The position numbers and the translations under genes are program-made. Source: VAXT01 sp963827725 (lineage in GTDB: Bacteria; Actinomycetota; Thermoleophilia; Gaiellales; Gaiellaceae). From it: 64,000 bases of DNA. Of this stretch, positions 1 through 7,611 are shown piece by piece. Location of the stretch: assembly GCA_963827725.1 (NCBI GenBank), contig CAWHBM010000001.1:1674001-1738000 (forward strand). Reading direction: 5' to 3'. The notes beneath the pieces were generated by a model. It worked only from the letters and a program-made list of their open reading frames with translations. It ran no database searches and was not told the origin of the DNA. How positions within the stretch are numbered: the first letter of the stretch is position 1; the number at the start of each line of letters is the position of its first letter.

Positions 1-2
1 GG

Positions 3-359
3 AAGCTTCCGCACCGCCGGATGCTCGAGCTCACCGGTCTGCTCATCCTCGGCGTGCTCGTCGTGATGACCGGCAAGACCGTGCAGGTCTGCCAGGTGGT
101 CGGCTGGCTGCCCGTGCACCCGATCGGCGATGTGCGCCTGCCGTACCGGGCAGGGCTCTGGTTCGGCCTATTCCCGACCTGGGAGGGAGCCATCGCGCAG
201 GTGAGCGCGGCGCTCTTCGTGCTCGGCAGCTACGTGGGAGCGGAGCGGATGTACGCCCGCCGTCGCCGAGCGCGCCTCGCCGCGATCCCGGCGACGGAAG
301 CGCGCCCTAGCCCTGCGCCATTGCACGCTCTTGAAGCCCGAGGATCGAGCGGGCGATGA
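3..359 (+). CDS. FTR1-family iron permease, C-terminal fragment (cut by left edge)
   Basis: The frame is open from the first bases of the window, so this is the 3' end of a longer gene and not a 112-residue protein starting at the ATG at 21. It has a hydrophobic segment, then a WLPVHPI turn, then a tryptophan-rich GLWFGLFPTWEG stretch leading into a last membrane helix and an Arg-rich cytosolic tail. This order resembles the C-terminal end of FTR1/EfeU high-affinity iron permeases. The REXXE iron-binding motifs would lie upstream and cannot be seen. Its last 50 bases overlap the convergent acyl-CoA dehydrogenase gene. Confidence 0.65.
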   Translation, partial: KLPHRRMLELTGLLILGVLVVMTGKTVQVCQVVGWLPVHPIGDVRLPYRAGLWFGLFPTWEGAIAQVSAALFVLGSYVGAERMYARRRRARLAAIPATEARPSPAPLHALEARGSSGR

Positions 360-1470
360 CGAGCCGCTGGATCTCGCTCGTGCCCTCGTAGATCTCGGTG
401 ATCTTCGCGTCGCGGTAGTAGCGCTCGACCGGGAACTCCTTCGTGTAGCCGTACCCGCCGAGGATCTGGATCGCCTCGCCGGTCTGCCGCCGCGCCATCT
501 CGGAGGTGAAGAGCTTGGCCTTCGCGCCTGCCTCCGTGTGCGGCATCCCTTGCTGCTTGAGCCAGGCCGCCCGGTACGTGAGCAGGCGGGCGGCGTCGAT
601 CTCGGTCGCCATGTCCGCGAGCTTCCACTGGATCGCCTGGAACTCGCCGATGCGCTTGCCGAACTGCTTGCGCTCGAGCGCGTAGGCGCGAGCGACATCG
701 TAGGCGGCTTGTGCGATCCCGAGCGCCTGCGCGCCGATCCCGATCCGGCCGCCGTCGAGGGTGGCCATCGCAACCGTGAAACCCTTGCCCTCCTCATGCA
801 GCAGGCGGTCGCGCTCGACCTTGGCGCCGTCGATCGCGATCGAGTTCGTCACCGACGAGTTGAGTCCGAGCTTCTCCTCCTCGCCTGTGACTCGGATGTG
901 GTCGGCGTCGAGGATGAACGCGGAGACGCCCTTGGCGCCGGGGATCTCGGGGTCAGTGCGCGCGAAGAGGAGGAACGTTCCCGCGAAACGTGCCGTCGAG
1001 ATGAACTGCTTCGTGCCGGAGATCGACCAGCCGTCGCCGTCGGGAGTGGCGCTCGTGCGGAGCGAGCCCGCGTCCGACCCCGCCTCGGTTTCGGTGAGCG
1101 CGAAGGCGCCGATCACTTCGCCGCGCGCAAGCGGAGGGACGAAGCGAGAGCGCTGCTCGTCGGTGCCGAAGGTGAGGATCGGGAGCGTGACCGCGCTCGT
1201 GTGCACCGCCACGGTCACTCCGACACCGGCATCGGCGCGCGAGATCTCCTCCAGCATGAGGATGTAGGAGAGGAAGTCGGCGCCCGCGCCGCCGTACTCC
1301 TCCGGGACGCAGGCCCCCATGAGGCCGAGCTCGGCGAGCTTTCCGAAGAGGTCCTTGGGAAAGTGGTGCTCGCGGTCCCACTGGGCGGCGTGCGGCTCGA
1401 TCTCGGCCTGCGCGAACTCTCGCGCGAGCGCCTGGATCTCCTTCTGGTCGGAGGTCAGCTCGAAGTCCAC
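307..1470 (-). CDS. acyl-CoA dehydrogenase
   Basis: FAD enzyme making the alpha,beta-double bond in acyl-CoA, the first step of beta-oxidation, passing electrons to ETF. At 387 residues it has the usual family length. Visible features: N-terminal helical domain, the FAD/substrate loop around ALTETEAGSDAGSL, WSISGTKQFIS, and a C-terminal GGYGYTKEFPVERYYRDAKITEIYEGTSEIQ block. The Glu in YEGTSEIQ, about residue 362, is the expected catalytic base. Together with the 3-hydroxyacyl-CoA dehydrogenase (2349-3182) and thiolase (3678-4829) on the same strand it gives a nearly complete beta-oxidation set, lacking an enoyl-CoA hydratase here. Chain length preference cannot be read from the sequence. Confidence 0.95.
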   Translation of the reverse strand: MDFELTSDQKEIQALAREFAQAEIEPHAAQWDREHHFPKDLFGKLAELGLMGACVPEEYGGAGADFLSYILMLEEISRADAGVGVTVAVHTSAVTLPILTFGTDEQRSRFVPPLARGEVIGAFALTETEAGSDAGSLRTSATPDGDGWSISGTKQFISTARFAGTFLLFARTDPEIPGAKGVSAFILDADHIRVTGEEEKLGLNSSVTNSIAIDGAKVERDRLLHEEGKGFTVAMATLDGGRIGIGAQALGIAQAAYDVARAYALERKQFGKRIGEFQAIQWKLADMATEIDAARLLTYRAAWLKQQGMPHTEAGAKAKLFTSEMARRQTGEAIQILGGYGYTKEFPVERYYRDAKITEIYEGTSEIQRLVIARSILGLQERAMAQG

Positions 1471-1496
1471 GGGGACGAGTATAGGACTGCCTGTTT

Positions 1497-1535
1497 ATAA
1501 CATGTCTGTTATGTCGAATAGATCTATTATGTTAT
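1497..1535. promoter_or_regulatory. palindromic AT-rich operator/promoter of the HTH-nucleotidyltransferase module
   Basis: An AT-rich island in GC-rich DNA just before the HTH gene. ATAACA-TGTC-TGTTAT (1497-1512) is a perfect inverted repeat, AATAGATCTATT (1517-1528) is a perfect 12-bp palindrome, and a further TGTTAT half-site lies at 1530-1535. The HTH ATG follows at 1545 with no Shine-Dalgarno, so the transcript may be leaderless. The arrangement fits autoregulation by the HTH protein; this is inferred. Confidence 0.6.
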
Positions 1536-1544
1536 GCTACGATC

Positions 1545-1859
1545 ATGACGAGTGCCGACCTCCTCCGCGAAGCTCGCCTTCGCGCCGGCCTCACCCAAGC
1601 TGAGCTCGGGCGCGCGGTCGGGCGGACTCAATCGGCAATCGCCCGGTGGGAGCGCGGTCGCGTGCAGCCCAGCCTCGAGACGCTGCGCGATCTCATCCGA
1701 GCATGTCGCCTCGAGCTGACGTTCGGTCTCGCGAACTTCGACGACTCCTACGATCACTACATCAATGAGCTTCTCGACATGACGCCCGCGGAACGAGTCG
1801 CCGACGGAATCGCTCGAGAGCGGGTCTCTGCCCGGATTCGCGGCAAAGCCGTTGCCTAG
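1545..1859 (+). CDS. XRE-type helix-turn-helix protein, probable antitoxin/repressor
   Basis: A 104-residue protein with a classic Cro/C1-type HTH at about residues 5-55 (LREARLRAGLTQAELGRAVG, then QSAIARWERG and PSLETLRDLIRAC). The C-terminal half (DDSYDHYINELLDMTPAERVADG) resembles the tail of HTH proteins paired with nucleotidyltransferases. Its stop overlaps the TTG start of the next gene by 8 bases, so the two are translationally coupled. Probably represses its own promoter through the palindromes at 1497-1535. Antitoxin role is inferred from the pairing, not shown. Confidence 0.8.
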   Translation: MTSADLLREARLRAGLTQAELGRAVGRTQSAIARWERGRVQPSLETLRDLIRACRLELTFGLANFDDSYDHYINELLDMTPAERVADGIARERVSARIRGKAVA

Positions 1860-2358
1860 GTACGAGTTCGGCGAGATCCTGCGCGTGCTCAACGAGCACG
1901 AGGTGCGTTTCATCGTGATCGGAGCAATTGCTGCGATCGCCCAGGGGTATCCGCTGAACACGCAGGACATCGACATCACACCCGCTCGCGATCCCGCCAA
2001 TCTCGAACGGCTTGCGGCGGCCCTCGGCGACCTCGATGCCCGGCTCCGCGTGCCGCAGGAGGATGAAGGTGTTTCCTTTCCAATCGATGCTCAGATGCTC
2101 GGCAACGCGGACATGTGGACGCTGCGAACCCGGCACGGCGACCTCGATCTGAGCTACGTCCCTTCAGGCACACAGGGCTATGACGACCTCCGCAGAGATG
2201 CTCGGATCGAAGAGATCGAGGGGGTCGAAGTCGCGATTGCCTCGCTGGCGGACATCATTCGCTCGAAGGAGGCCGCCGGACGCGTGAAGGATCAGGCCCA
2301 GCTCCCAGCTCTTCGTAGGACGCTCGAGCTCGTCCGGCAGCGCGAGTCTCAGTCGTAG
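1852..2358 (+). CDS. nucleotidyltransferase-fold protein, probable toxin partner
   Basis: A 168-residue protein starting at TTG inside the end of the HTH gene. The segment VRFIVIGAIAAIAQGYPLNT followed by QDIDI matches the start of the minimal nucleotidyltransferase fold, with the metal-binding acidic pair in DID near residues 39-41; a later GDLDLSYVPSG gives the third acidic position. The family (AbiEii/DUF6036-like) commonly forms toxin-antitoxin or phage-defence pairs with an upstream regulator. The usual GG/GS glycine motif appears here as GA, a mild deviation. It ends 10 bases inside the convergent dehydrogenase gene. Confidence 0.7.
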   Translation: MPRYEFGEILRVLNEHEVRFIVIGAIAAIAQGYPLNTQDIDITPARDPANLERLAAALGDLDARLRVPQEDEGVSFPIDAQMLGNADMWTLRTRHGDLDLSYVPSGTQGYDDLRRDARIEEIEGVEVAIASLADIIRSKEAAGRVKDQAQLPALRRTLELVRQRESQS

Positions 2359-3182
2359 CGGTAGAACCCTTCGCCGGACTTCCGCCCCAGCTGCCCGGCC
2401 GCGACATGCTCACGGAGCAGCGGACACGGCTCGTACCGCGCATCGCCTAGGCCGTCGCGGAGCACCTCCATGATCGCGACGCAGGTGTCGAGCCCGATCA
2501 GATCGGCGAGCGCCAGCGGGCCGAGCGGATGGTTGAACCCGAGCTTCGCGATCGTGTCGATCGCCTCCGGCTCTGCGACACCCTCGTGCAGGGCCCAGAC
2601 GGCCTCGTTGATGAACGGCATCAGGATCCGGTTCGAAACGAAGCCGGGGAAGTCGTTCGCCACCGCCGGTGTCTTGCCCAGCTCACGTGCGAGCTCGGTG
2701 ATCGCCTCGGCAGTCTCGTCGGAGGTCTCCCGGCCGCGGACGACCTCGACGAGCGACATGACCGGCACGGGGTTGAAGAAGTGCATTCCGATCACGCGAT
2801 CGGGCCGGCCCGTGGCGGCGGCGAGCGTGGAGATCGGGATCGAGGACGTGTTCGACGCGAGCACTGCCTCGGGGGGCAAGGCATTGTCGGCCCGCTTGAA
2901 GACGTCCTCCTTGACGGCCGCCTCCTCGACCACGGCCTCGACCATCAGGTCGGCGGGAACGAGGTCGTCGACCGGCTCGACCCGCCCGAGCACCTCGTCG
3001 GGGTCGGCGCCGCCCTTCTCGGCGAGCTTACCGAGGCTGCGGCGCATCGTCTCGAGACCGCGGTCGACCGCTCCCGGCACCGCGTCGTAGAGTGAGACTC
3101 GCCGTCCCGAGGCGGCCACGACCTGGGCGATGCCGCCGCCCATCTGGCCCGCGCCGACCACGAGGACGTGCCCGAACTTCAT
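2349..3182 (-). CDS. 3-hydroxyacyl-CoA (3-hydroxybutyryl-CoA) dehydrogenase
   Basis: NAD(P)-dependent oxidation of 3-hydroxyacyl-CoA to 3-ketoacyl-CoA, or the reverse. The 277-residue protein starts with MKFGHVLVVGAGQMGGGIAQ, a Rossmann dinucleotide loop right at the N terminus, which fixes the start at 3182; the open frame upstream is Arg/Ser-rich noise. Further marks: ASNTSSIPIS, the catalytic His in MHFFNPVPVM, NDFPGFVSNRIL and the C-terminal LGRKSGEGFYRYD typical of the single-domain form. Works with the neighbouring acyl-CoA dehydrogenase and thiolase. Confidence 0.95.
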   Translation of the reverse strand: MKFGHVLVVGAGQMGGGIAQVVAASGRRVSLYDAVPGAVDRGLETMRRSLGKLAEKGGADPDEVLGRVEPVDDLVPADLMVEAVVEEAAVKEDVFKRADNALPPEAVLASNTSSIPISTLAAATGRPDRVIGMHFFNPVPVMSLVEVVRGRETSDETAEAITELARELGKTPAVANDFPGFVSNRILMPFINEAVWALHEGVAEPEAIDTIAKLGFNHPLGPLALADLIGLDTCVAIMEVLRDGLGDARYEPCPLLREHVAAGQLGRKSGEGFYRYD

Positions 3183-3192
3183 GGAGCGGAGG

Positions 3193-3555
3193 CTACTCGG
3201 GGGACAAGTCTTCCCGCCGCCCCAAGGCGACCGGAACGAGCAGCACCGCAGCGATGATTCCGATGAAGAACGCGAACGAGATCGGGTCTGCGTCGCCTCG
3301 CTTCTTGAACGGCTTCGACGGCTCGCACTCCTTCGGGCTGGACTTGGGTGCGGCAGCGGCGAGCGTGCGTGCGCCATTCACTGGCGCGACGCGGGGGGTG
3401 TTCGCCGGCGCACTCGAGGGCGCGCAGGGGGAAGCGGACGCCGGCCCCGCCGACACCGCGAGAGCCACAAGCAGAACGAGGGCGACCGAAGTCAGCCGTC
3501 CGACGATGAGAGCCGGGCGACGCGGCGGCGTGCGTCCGGAGGTGCCGCAGTGCAT
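3193..3555 (-). CDS. small hypothetical membrane/secreted protein
   Basis: A 120-residue protein I do not recognise. It has a basic N terminus, a hydrophobic segment at about residues 20-42 that could be a signal peptide with an Ala-rich cleavage region, a Pro/Ser/Ala-rich linker, a short basic patch around PFKKRGD, a second hydrophobic segment (FAFFIGIIAAVLLVPVAL) and a charged tail. It lies 10 bases before the 3-hydroxyacyl-CoA dehydrogenase start, on the same strand, so it may share its transcript. Function unknown; the reading frame is plausible but not certain. Confidence 0.5.
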   Translation of the reverse strand: MHCGTSGRTPPRRPALIVGRLTSVALVLLVALAVSAGPASASPCAPSSAPANTPRVAPVNGARTLAAAAPKSSPKECEPSKPFKKRGDADPISFAFFIGIIAAVLLVPVALGRREDLSPE

Positions 3556-3640
3556 GTGCGTACTCAGTAGGACCGATCTTTCGCGCCTGTGTTGGCCTAC
3601 CGGCGCAAGTTCCCTCGTTCGGGGTAGGTCTCATCGTCAC

Positions 3641-3670
3641 AGGGACAGTCCCTTAGTGGGGACAGTCCCT
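3641..3670. repeat. tandem pair of GGGACAGTCCC palindromes
   Basis: AGGGACAGTCCCT (3641-3653) is followed after 4 bases by GGGGACAGTCCCT (3658-3670). Each is a 5-6 bp arm palindrome around one base. They sit just downstream of the thiolase stop on its strand and upstream of the small membrane gene. They could be a dispersed REP-like repeat, a protein site or a weak terminator; there is no T-tract. Confidence 0.6.
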
Positions 3671-3677
3671 CGGTGGT

Positions 3678-4829
3678 TCAGACCTCGAGCAGGATCGCGT
3701 CGCCCTGGCCGCCGCCCGAGCAGATCGCCGCGAGCCCGAGCCCGCCGCCGTTGCGCCGGAGCTCGTGGATCATGGTGCCGAGGATGCGCGACCCCGAGGC
3801 GCCGATCGGATGCCCGAGTGCCACCGCGCCGCCGTTGACGTTCACCTTCTCCTCGTCGGCGCCGAGCATCTGCGCCGAGTTGAGGACGACCGACGAGAAC
3901 GCCTCGTTCAGCTCGACTCGCTCCACGTCGTCGATCGTCTTGCCGGCCTTCTCGAGCGCCATCGCACCCGCCTTCGCGGGAGTGCGCGCGAGATAGGCGA
4001 AATCGTCGGCTACGTAGCCCTGCGAGACGATCGTCGCCAGGATCTCGAGCCCTCGCTTGCGGGCGAACTCCTCGCTCGTGACGATCACCGCGCCCGCGCC
4101 GTCGTTTACGCCCGGCGCGTTCCCGGCCGTCGTCGTGCCCTCGGGGTCGAAGACGGGCTTGAGCGAGGCTAGCTTCTCGAGCGAGGTGTCTCGCCGCGGC
4201 CCCTCATCCGTCTCGAGCTCGCCCACGGGCACGATCTCTTCTGCGAAGCGGCCCTCGTCGATCGCCTTCACCGCGCGCTCGTGCGAGCGCAGCGCCCAAC
4301 GGTCCTGGTCCTCGCGCGAGATACCGAGCTCCCGGCTGACGAACGACGCCTGCTCGACCATGTGGCGCTTGTCGAAGGTCGAGGTGAGCCCGTCGTGGGT
4401 CATCGAGTCGATGAGCGTCCCGTCGCCGAGCTTGTAGCCGAAGCGAGCCTTCTCGAGCAGGTACGGCGCATTCGACATCGACTCCATGCCGCCTGTGACG
4501 ACGACGTCGAGGTCGCCCGCCCGGATCATCGAGTCCGCGATCTCGACCGCGCGGATCGAGGAGGCGCAGACCTTGTTGATCGTGTCGGCGCCGATCTCCT
4601 TCGGGATCCCCGCGCCGATCGCGGCCTGGCGGGCCGGCGCCTGGCCCACTCCGGCCTGGAGCACCTCGCCCATGATCACGTACTCGACCTCTGCGGGCTC
4701 GACCCCGGCGCGCTCCAGAGCAGCCTTGATCGCGATCGCACCGAGCTCCGGCGCCCGGTACCCGGCCAGGCCGCCGCCGAGCTTCCCGAAGGGCGTGCGA
4801 GCTGTCGAGACGATGACCGAGCGAGTCAT
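3678..4829 (-). CDS. acetyl-CoA acetyltransferase (thiolase)
   Basis: Cleaves 3-ketoacyl-CoA with CoA, or condenses two acetyl-CoA. At 383 residues it is of standard length. The catalytic residues are all visible: nucleophilic Cys88 in NKVCASS, His340 in NGGAVALGHPIGASG, and Cys370 in AICSGGGQGDA near the C terminus. The GGMESMSNAPYLL block is also typical. Same strand as the other beta-oxidation genes but separated by the palindrome pair and the small membrane gene. It could serve beta-oxidation or acetoacetyl-CoA synthesis; sequence alone does not decide. Confidence 0.95.
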   Translation of the reverse strand: MTRSVIVSTARTPFGKLGGGLAGYRAPELGAIAIKAALERAGVEPAEVEYVIMGEVLQAGVGQAPARQAAIGAGIPKEIGADTINKVCASSIRAVEIADSMIRAGDLDVVVTGGMESMSNAPYLLEKARFGYKLGDGTLIDSMTHDGLTSTFDKRHMVEQASFVSRELGISREDQDRWALRSHERAVKAIDEGRFAEEIVPVGELETDEGPRRDTSLEKLASLKPVFDPEGTTTAGNAPGVNDGAGAVIVTSEEFARKRGLEILATIVSQGYVADDFAYLARTPAKAGAMALEKAGKTIDDVERVELNEAFSSVVLNSAQMLGADEEKVNVNGGAVALGHPIGASGSRILGTMIHELRRNGGGLGLAAICSGGGQGDAILLEV

Positions 4830-4850
4830 GCCCAGAGCGTATCGACGGCC

Positions 4851-5675
4851 CTACACCTCGCGGTAGCGCGCCTGGACGAGGCAAAAGAGCCCGTACGCGA
4901 GGAGACCTGCAGCGGCCAGCCCCAGCAAGAGGTCCCCGTACGACTGCTGCGCCAGCTTCCCGAGCGCACCGTCCAGGCCGACGGCCTCTTTCGGGTCGTA
5001 CTCCCACGCCGCCCGCACGAGGAAGAAGCCGGCGAGCGCGAAGACCACGCCGCGGGCGATGTGCCCGAAAACTCCGAGCGCCGAGTACCAGCGGCGTTCC
5101 TCGGAGCCCATCTGCTGTTCCTTCAGGTCCTTCCGGAACTTGCCGGAGAGCCCGCGGAAGAGATTCCAGGCGCCCGCACCGAGGATGGCCAAACCGACTG
5201 CTGCAACCAGCCACCTACCGAGAGGGAGGTCGAGGATCTTGGCCGTAGCCTCGTCCTCTTCCTTCCCGCCGCCGCCGGTTGCCTGCTGTGCGTCGATGAC
5301 GAGGTCGCCGCAGAGAATCGCGAGCCACGCGTAGAGCACTCCCCGCGCCGCGTTACCAATGCGCTTGAGCGCGCCCTCCTTCTCCCCCGTCTCGAGCGTC
5401 CGGCCGAGGAACGCCTGAACGAAGCGCCAGAGCGCATATCCGGCAAGCCCGACCGCCAGCACAGCGAGCAGGGCGCGGCCGAGCGCGCTCTGCGCGATGG
5501 CTTGCAGGGCTCCAGGTCGATCCTCGAGCTTTCCGCCGGAGAACGCGACCTTCAACGCGAGAATGCCGACAATGCCGTACGTGATTCCCTTGGCCGCGAG
5601 GCCCGCGCGAGCGAGGCCTTCAGTCCACCGGCTATCGGCGACGTCGTCGGCCCTGTCCTTGACCTCGTTGCTCAT
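4851..5675 (-). CDS. DUF1206 integral membrane protein
   Basis: A 274-residue membrane protein made of three related units, each with two hydrophobic helices and a conserved opening of the type ARAGLAAKGITYGIVG, GNAARGVLYAWLAIL and GHIARGVVFALAGFF. That three-fold repeat with six membrane segments is the DUF1206 pattern. Start chosen at the ATG at 5675 (MSNEVKDRAD); the longer open frame upstream runs through the inverted-repeat element and is not protein-like. Function of the family is unknown. It ends 21 bases before the thiolase start, so the two could be co-transcribed. Confidence 0.85.
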   Translation of the reverse strand: MSNEVKDRADDVADSRWTEGLARAGLAAKGITYGIVGILALKVAFSGGKLEDRPGALQAIAQSALGRALLAVLAVGLAGYALWRFVQAFLGRTLETGEKEGALKRIGNAARGVLYAWLAILCGDLVIDAQQATGGGGKEEDEATAKILDLPLGRWLVAAVGLAILGAGAWNLFRGLSGKFRKDLKEQQMGSEERRWYSALGVFGHIARGVVFALAGFFLVRAAWEYDPKEAVGLDGALGKLAQQSYGDLLLGLAAAGLLAYGLFCLVQARYREV

Positions 5676-5725
5676 GGCGTGAGCGAGGACGTACCCATAA
5701 AGGCCCGGATCGACGCTTGCGGCCG

Positions 5726-5895
5726 CTAGGAGGGTTTGGCGGGAAACTGCTCGTTCCCGGGGTGCGATGGTCGTTCCGAGGGCGCGGACGCAGGGAGCAT
5801 CCAGGCTAGTAAGCCTGGGTGCGACTGAGGACCCGCCCTCGGGGCGAGCAGCGCGGCCCGGGGACTCAGCACTGTTTTGCGCCAAACCCTCCTAG
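5726..5895. repeat. 170-bp nested inverted-repeat element (MITE-like or structured RNA)
   Basis: Ends are a perfect 16-bp inverted repeat: CTAGGAGGGTTTGGCG at 5726-5741 and its complement at 5880-5895. Inside, complementary arms are nested in order: CTGCTCG (5747-5753) with CGAGCAG (5845-5851), CCGAGGGCG (5776-5784) with CGCCCTCGG (5834-5842), and an apical 11-bp stem 5797-5807/5812-5822 with loop AGTA and one G-T pair. It can thus fold into one long hairpin on either strand. It fills the gap between the DUF1206 start and the hydrolase, and contains the hydrolase stop codon. Confidence 0.75.
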
Positions 5896-6650
5896 GCGCC
5901 GTAGCGCTCGATGAAGGCGAGGACGCGGCGCCAGGCGTCCGCCGAGGCGTCCGCGAACTCCTCGTAGCCGCGGTCGAAGAAGCTGTGCGGCGCGCCCGGG
6001 TAGACGACCAGCTCGTGCTCGACCCCGGCGCCCGTAAGCGCTTCCTCGAACTCGGCATTGTCCGCTGCGGAGATCTTCTCGTCGGCTCCGGCTTGGAGGG
6101 CGAGGATCGGGGCGCGCATCTCGCCGACGCGCTGAACCGGGCCTGGCCACTCGCGCTGTCCCGGCACTCCGTAGAAGCCGATCGACCCGGCCAGGTCGTG
6201 CCCGCCCGCGGCCGACAGCCACGAGTTGCGACCGCCGAAGCAGAAGCCGACGGTGAATACCGCGCGCGACTCCCCGCCCTCGGGGGAGCGCAGGTACTCA
6301 ACCGCGGCGCGCACGTCGGCCTGGACCCCGTCCGGCGTCGTCAGCGCGACGTGCTCCATGTGCTCGAAGTCTTCGCCTCGCTTCTCCGTGCCGGCTGTGC
6401 GACCGAAGTAGTCGAGCGCGACGGCGGCGATCCCCCTCTCTGCGAAACGGAGGGCAAGCTCCTCGTAGAACCGGGAGAGCCCTCGAACGTCGGGGAGGAT
6501 GACGACGCCGTTGCCGCTCGGCTCATCCGGGAAGGCAGCGAAGGCCGCGAACCGGTTCTCGTCGGCACTCTCGAGAACGAGCTCGCGGTGGTCGACGGCA
6601 CCTCCTTCGATCGGAGGGATCGGCGGCAAGGAGTCGAGCTCGACGCACAC
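5892..6650 (-). CDS. dienelactone hydrolase family protein
   Basis: Alpha/beta hydrolase of 252 residues. The nucleophile elbow GFCFGG carries the Cys typical of dienelactone hydrolases (about residue 137), with the acid in AGADEKIS and the catalytic His in YPGAPHSFFDRGY near the C terminus. VVILPDVRGLSRFYEELALRFAERG at the N-terminal side is also typical. Substrate cannot be assigned; members range from chloroaromatic ring-cleavage lactones to general esters. Its stop codon lies in the right arm of the 170-bp inverted repeat. Divergent from the Gfo/Idh gene, with only 43 bases between starts. Confidence 0.9.
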   Translation of the reverse strand: MCVELDSLPPIPPIEGGAVDHRELVLESADENRFAAFAAFPDEPSGNGVVILPDVRGLSRFYEELALRFAERGIAAVALDYFGRTAGTEKRGEDFEHMEHVALTTPDGVQADVRAAVEYLRSPEGGESRAVFTVGFCFGGRNSWLSAAGGHDLAGSIGFYGVPGQREWPGPVQRVGEMRAPILALQAGADEKISAADNAEFEEALTGAGVEHELVVYPGAPHSFFDRGYEEFADASADAWRRVLAFIERYGA

Positions 6651-6693
6651 GGTGCGAGCCTATATACCCGCCTGCGCCTGCAATCATCCTCGC

Positions 6694-7611
6694 GTGCGAA
6701 AGGGCGTCCGGGTTGGACTGGTCGGGTGCGGCGCGTGGGGACGGCTCGTTCTCCGCGACCTCGTAGCCCTGGGCAGCGACGTGACGGTCGCCGTCCGCTC
6801 CCCAGAGGGCAAAGCTGCCGCGGTGGAAGGTGGAGCCGTGGAGGTCGTCGACCTGGTGGCCGACCTGCCCGAGGTGGAGGGAATCGTGGTCGTAACGCCG
6901 GTCGGAACGCATGCGCCGGTGGTCGAAAGCGCACTCGAGCGCAACGTGCCGATCTTCGTCGAGAAGCCACTGACCAACGACCTCGCCGACGCCGACCGGC
7001 TGGCAGTGGCCGCGCCCGACCGTTTGTTCGTGATGGACAAGTGGCGCTATCACCCGGGTGTGGAGCTCCTCGCCGCGATTGCGCGTGACGGCGAGCTCGG
7101 CGAAGTCGTCGGCCTGCGTACCTCCCGGCTCGGGTGGGGAAATCCCCACGACGTCGACGGCGTCTGGGTCCTCGCGCCCCACGAGCTCTCGATCGGGCTC
7201 GAGATCCTCGGCGAAGTGCACGCGCCCAGAGCCGCCGTCGCAGATTCCGTCGACGGGGAAGCCTTCGGTCTCGTCGGACTGCTGGGTCACCGCCCGTGGC
7301 ACGCGCTCGAAATCTCAACCCGGTCTGCCGACCGGCGACGTGAGGTGAGCCTCGTCTGCGAGTCCGGCGTCGCCGTCCTACCCGATGCCTACAGCGACGC
7401 GGTCCGGATCTACAGGGGCGACGCCACCAAGACGACGCCGCCGGCGCCCGAGCTGCGGCCCATCTCCGGCGAGCTGCCGCTCCTGCGAGAGCTCGACGCA
7501 TTTCTGGAGCACCTCGACGGCGGCCCGCCGCCTCGGAGCAGCGCGGCCGAGGGAGCGGCGGTTGTGCGGGCGATCACGGAACTGCGAGCTCTCGCGGGAC
7601 TCGACGCGTGA
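6694..7611 (+). CDS. Gfo/Idh/MocA-family NAD(P) oxidoreductase
   Basis: A 305-residue protein starting at GTG with VRKGVRVGLVGCGAWGRLVLRDL, a Rossmann loop at the N terminus, so the longer open frame upstream is not coding. It has the family landmark EKPLTNDLADADRLAV (catalytic Lys region) and a MDKWRYHPGVELLAAI segment. The C-terminal domain is a beta-sheet substrate domain. It overlaps the following glycosyltransferase start by GTGA, which suggests that the substrate is a sugar or nucleotide-sugar used in surface glycan synthesis; that is inference. TATATA at 6661-6666 may be its -10 element. Confidence 0.88.
   Translation: MRKGVRVGLVGCGAWGRLVLRDLVALGSDVTVAVRSPEGKAAAVEGGAVEVVDLVADLPEVEGIVVVTPVGTHAPVVESALERNVPIFVEKPLTNDLADADRLAVAAPDRLFVMDKWRYHPGVELLAAIARDGELGEVVGLRTSRLGWGNPHDVDGVWVLAPHELSIGLEILGEVHAPRAAVADSVDGEAFGLVGLLGHRPWHALEISTRSADRRREVSLVCESGVAVLPDAYSDAVRIYRGDATKTTPPAPELRPISGELPLLRELDAFLEHLDGGPPPRSSAAEGAAVVRAITELRALAGLDA

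Noticed and set aside
331..1500. A 389-residue open frame antisense to the acyl-CoA dehydrogenase
   Set aside because: No domain, biased composition, and the opposite strand encodes a full-length enzyme with its catalytic Glu.
5676..5891. N-terminal extension of the DUF1206 protein through the inverted repeat
   Set aside because: The frame is open but the sequence is Arg/Ala/Pro noise encoded by the nested repeat; MSNEVKDRAD at 5675 is a natural start before the first membrane unit.
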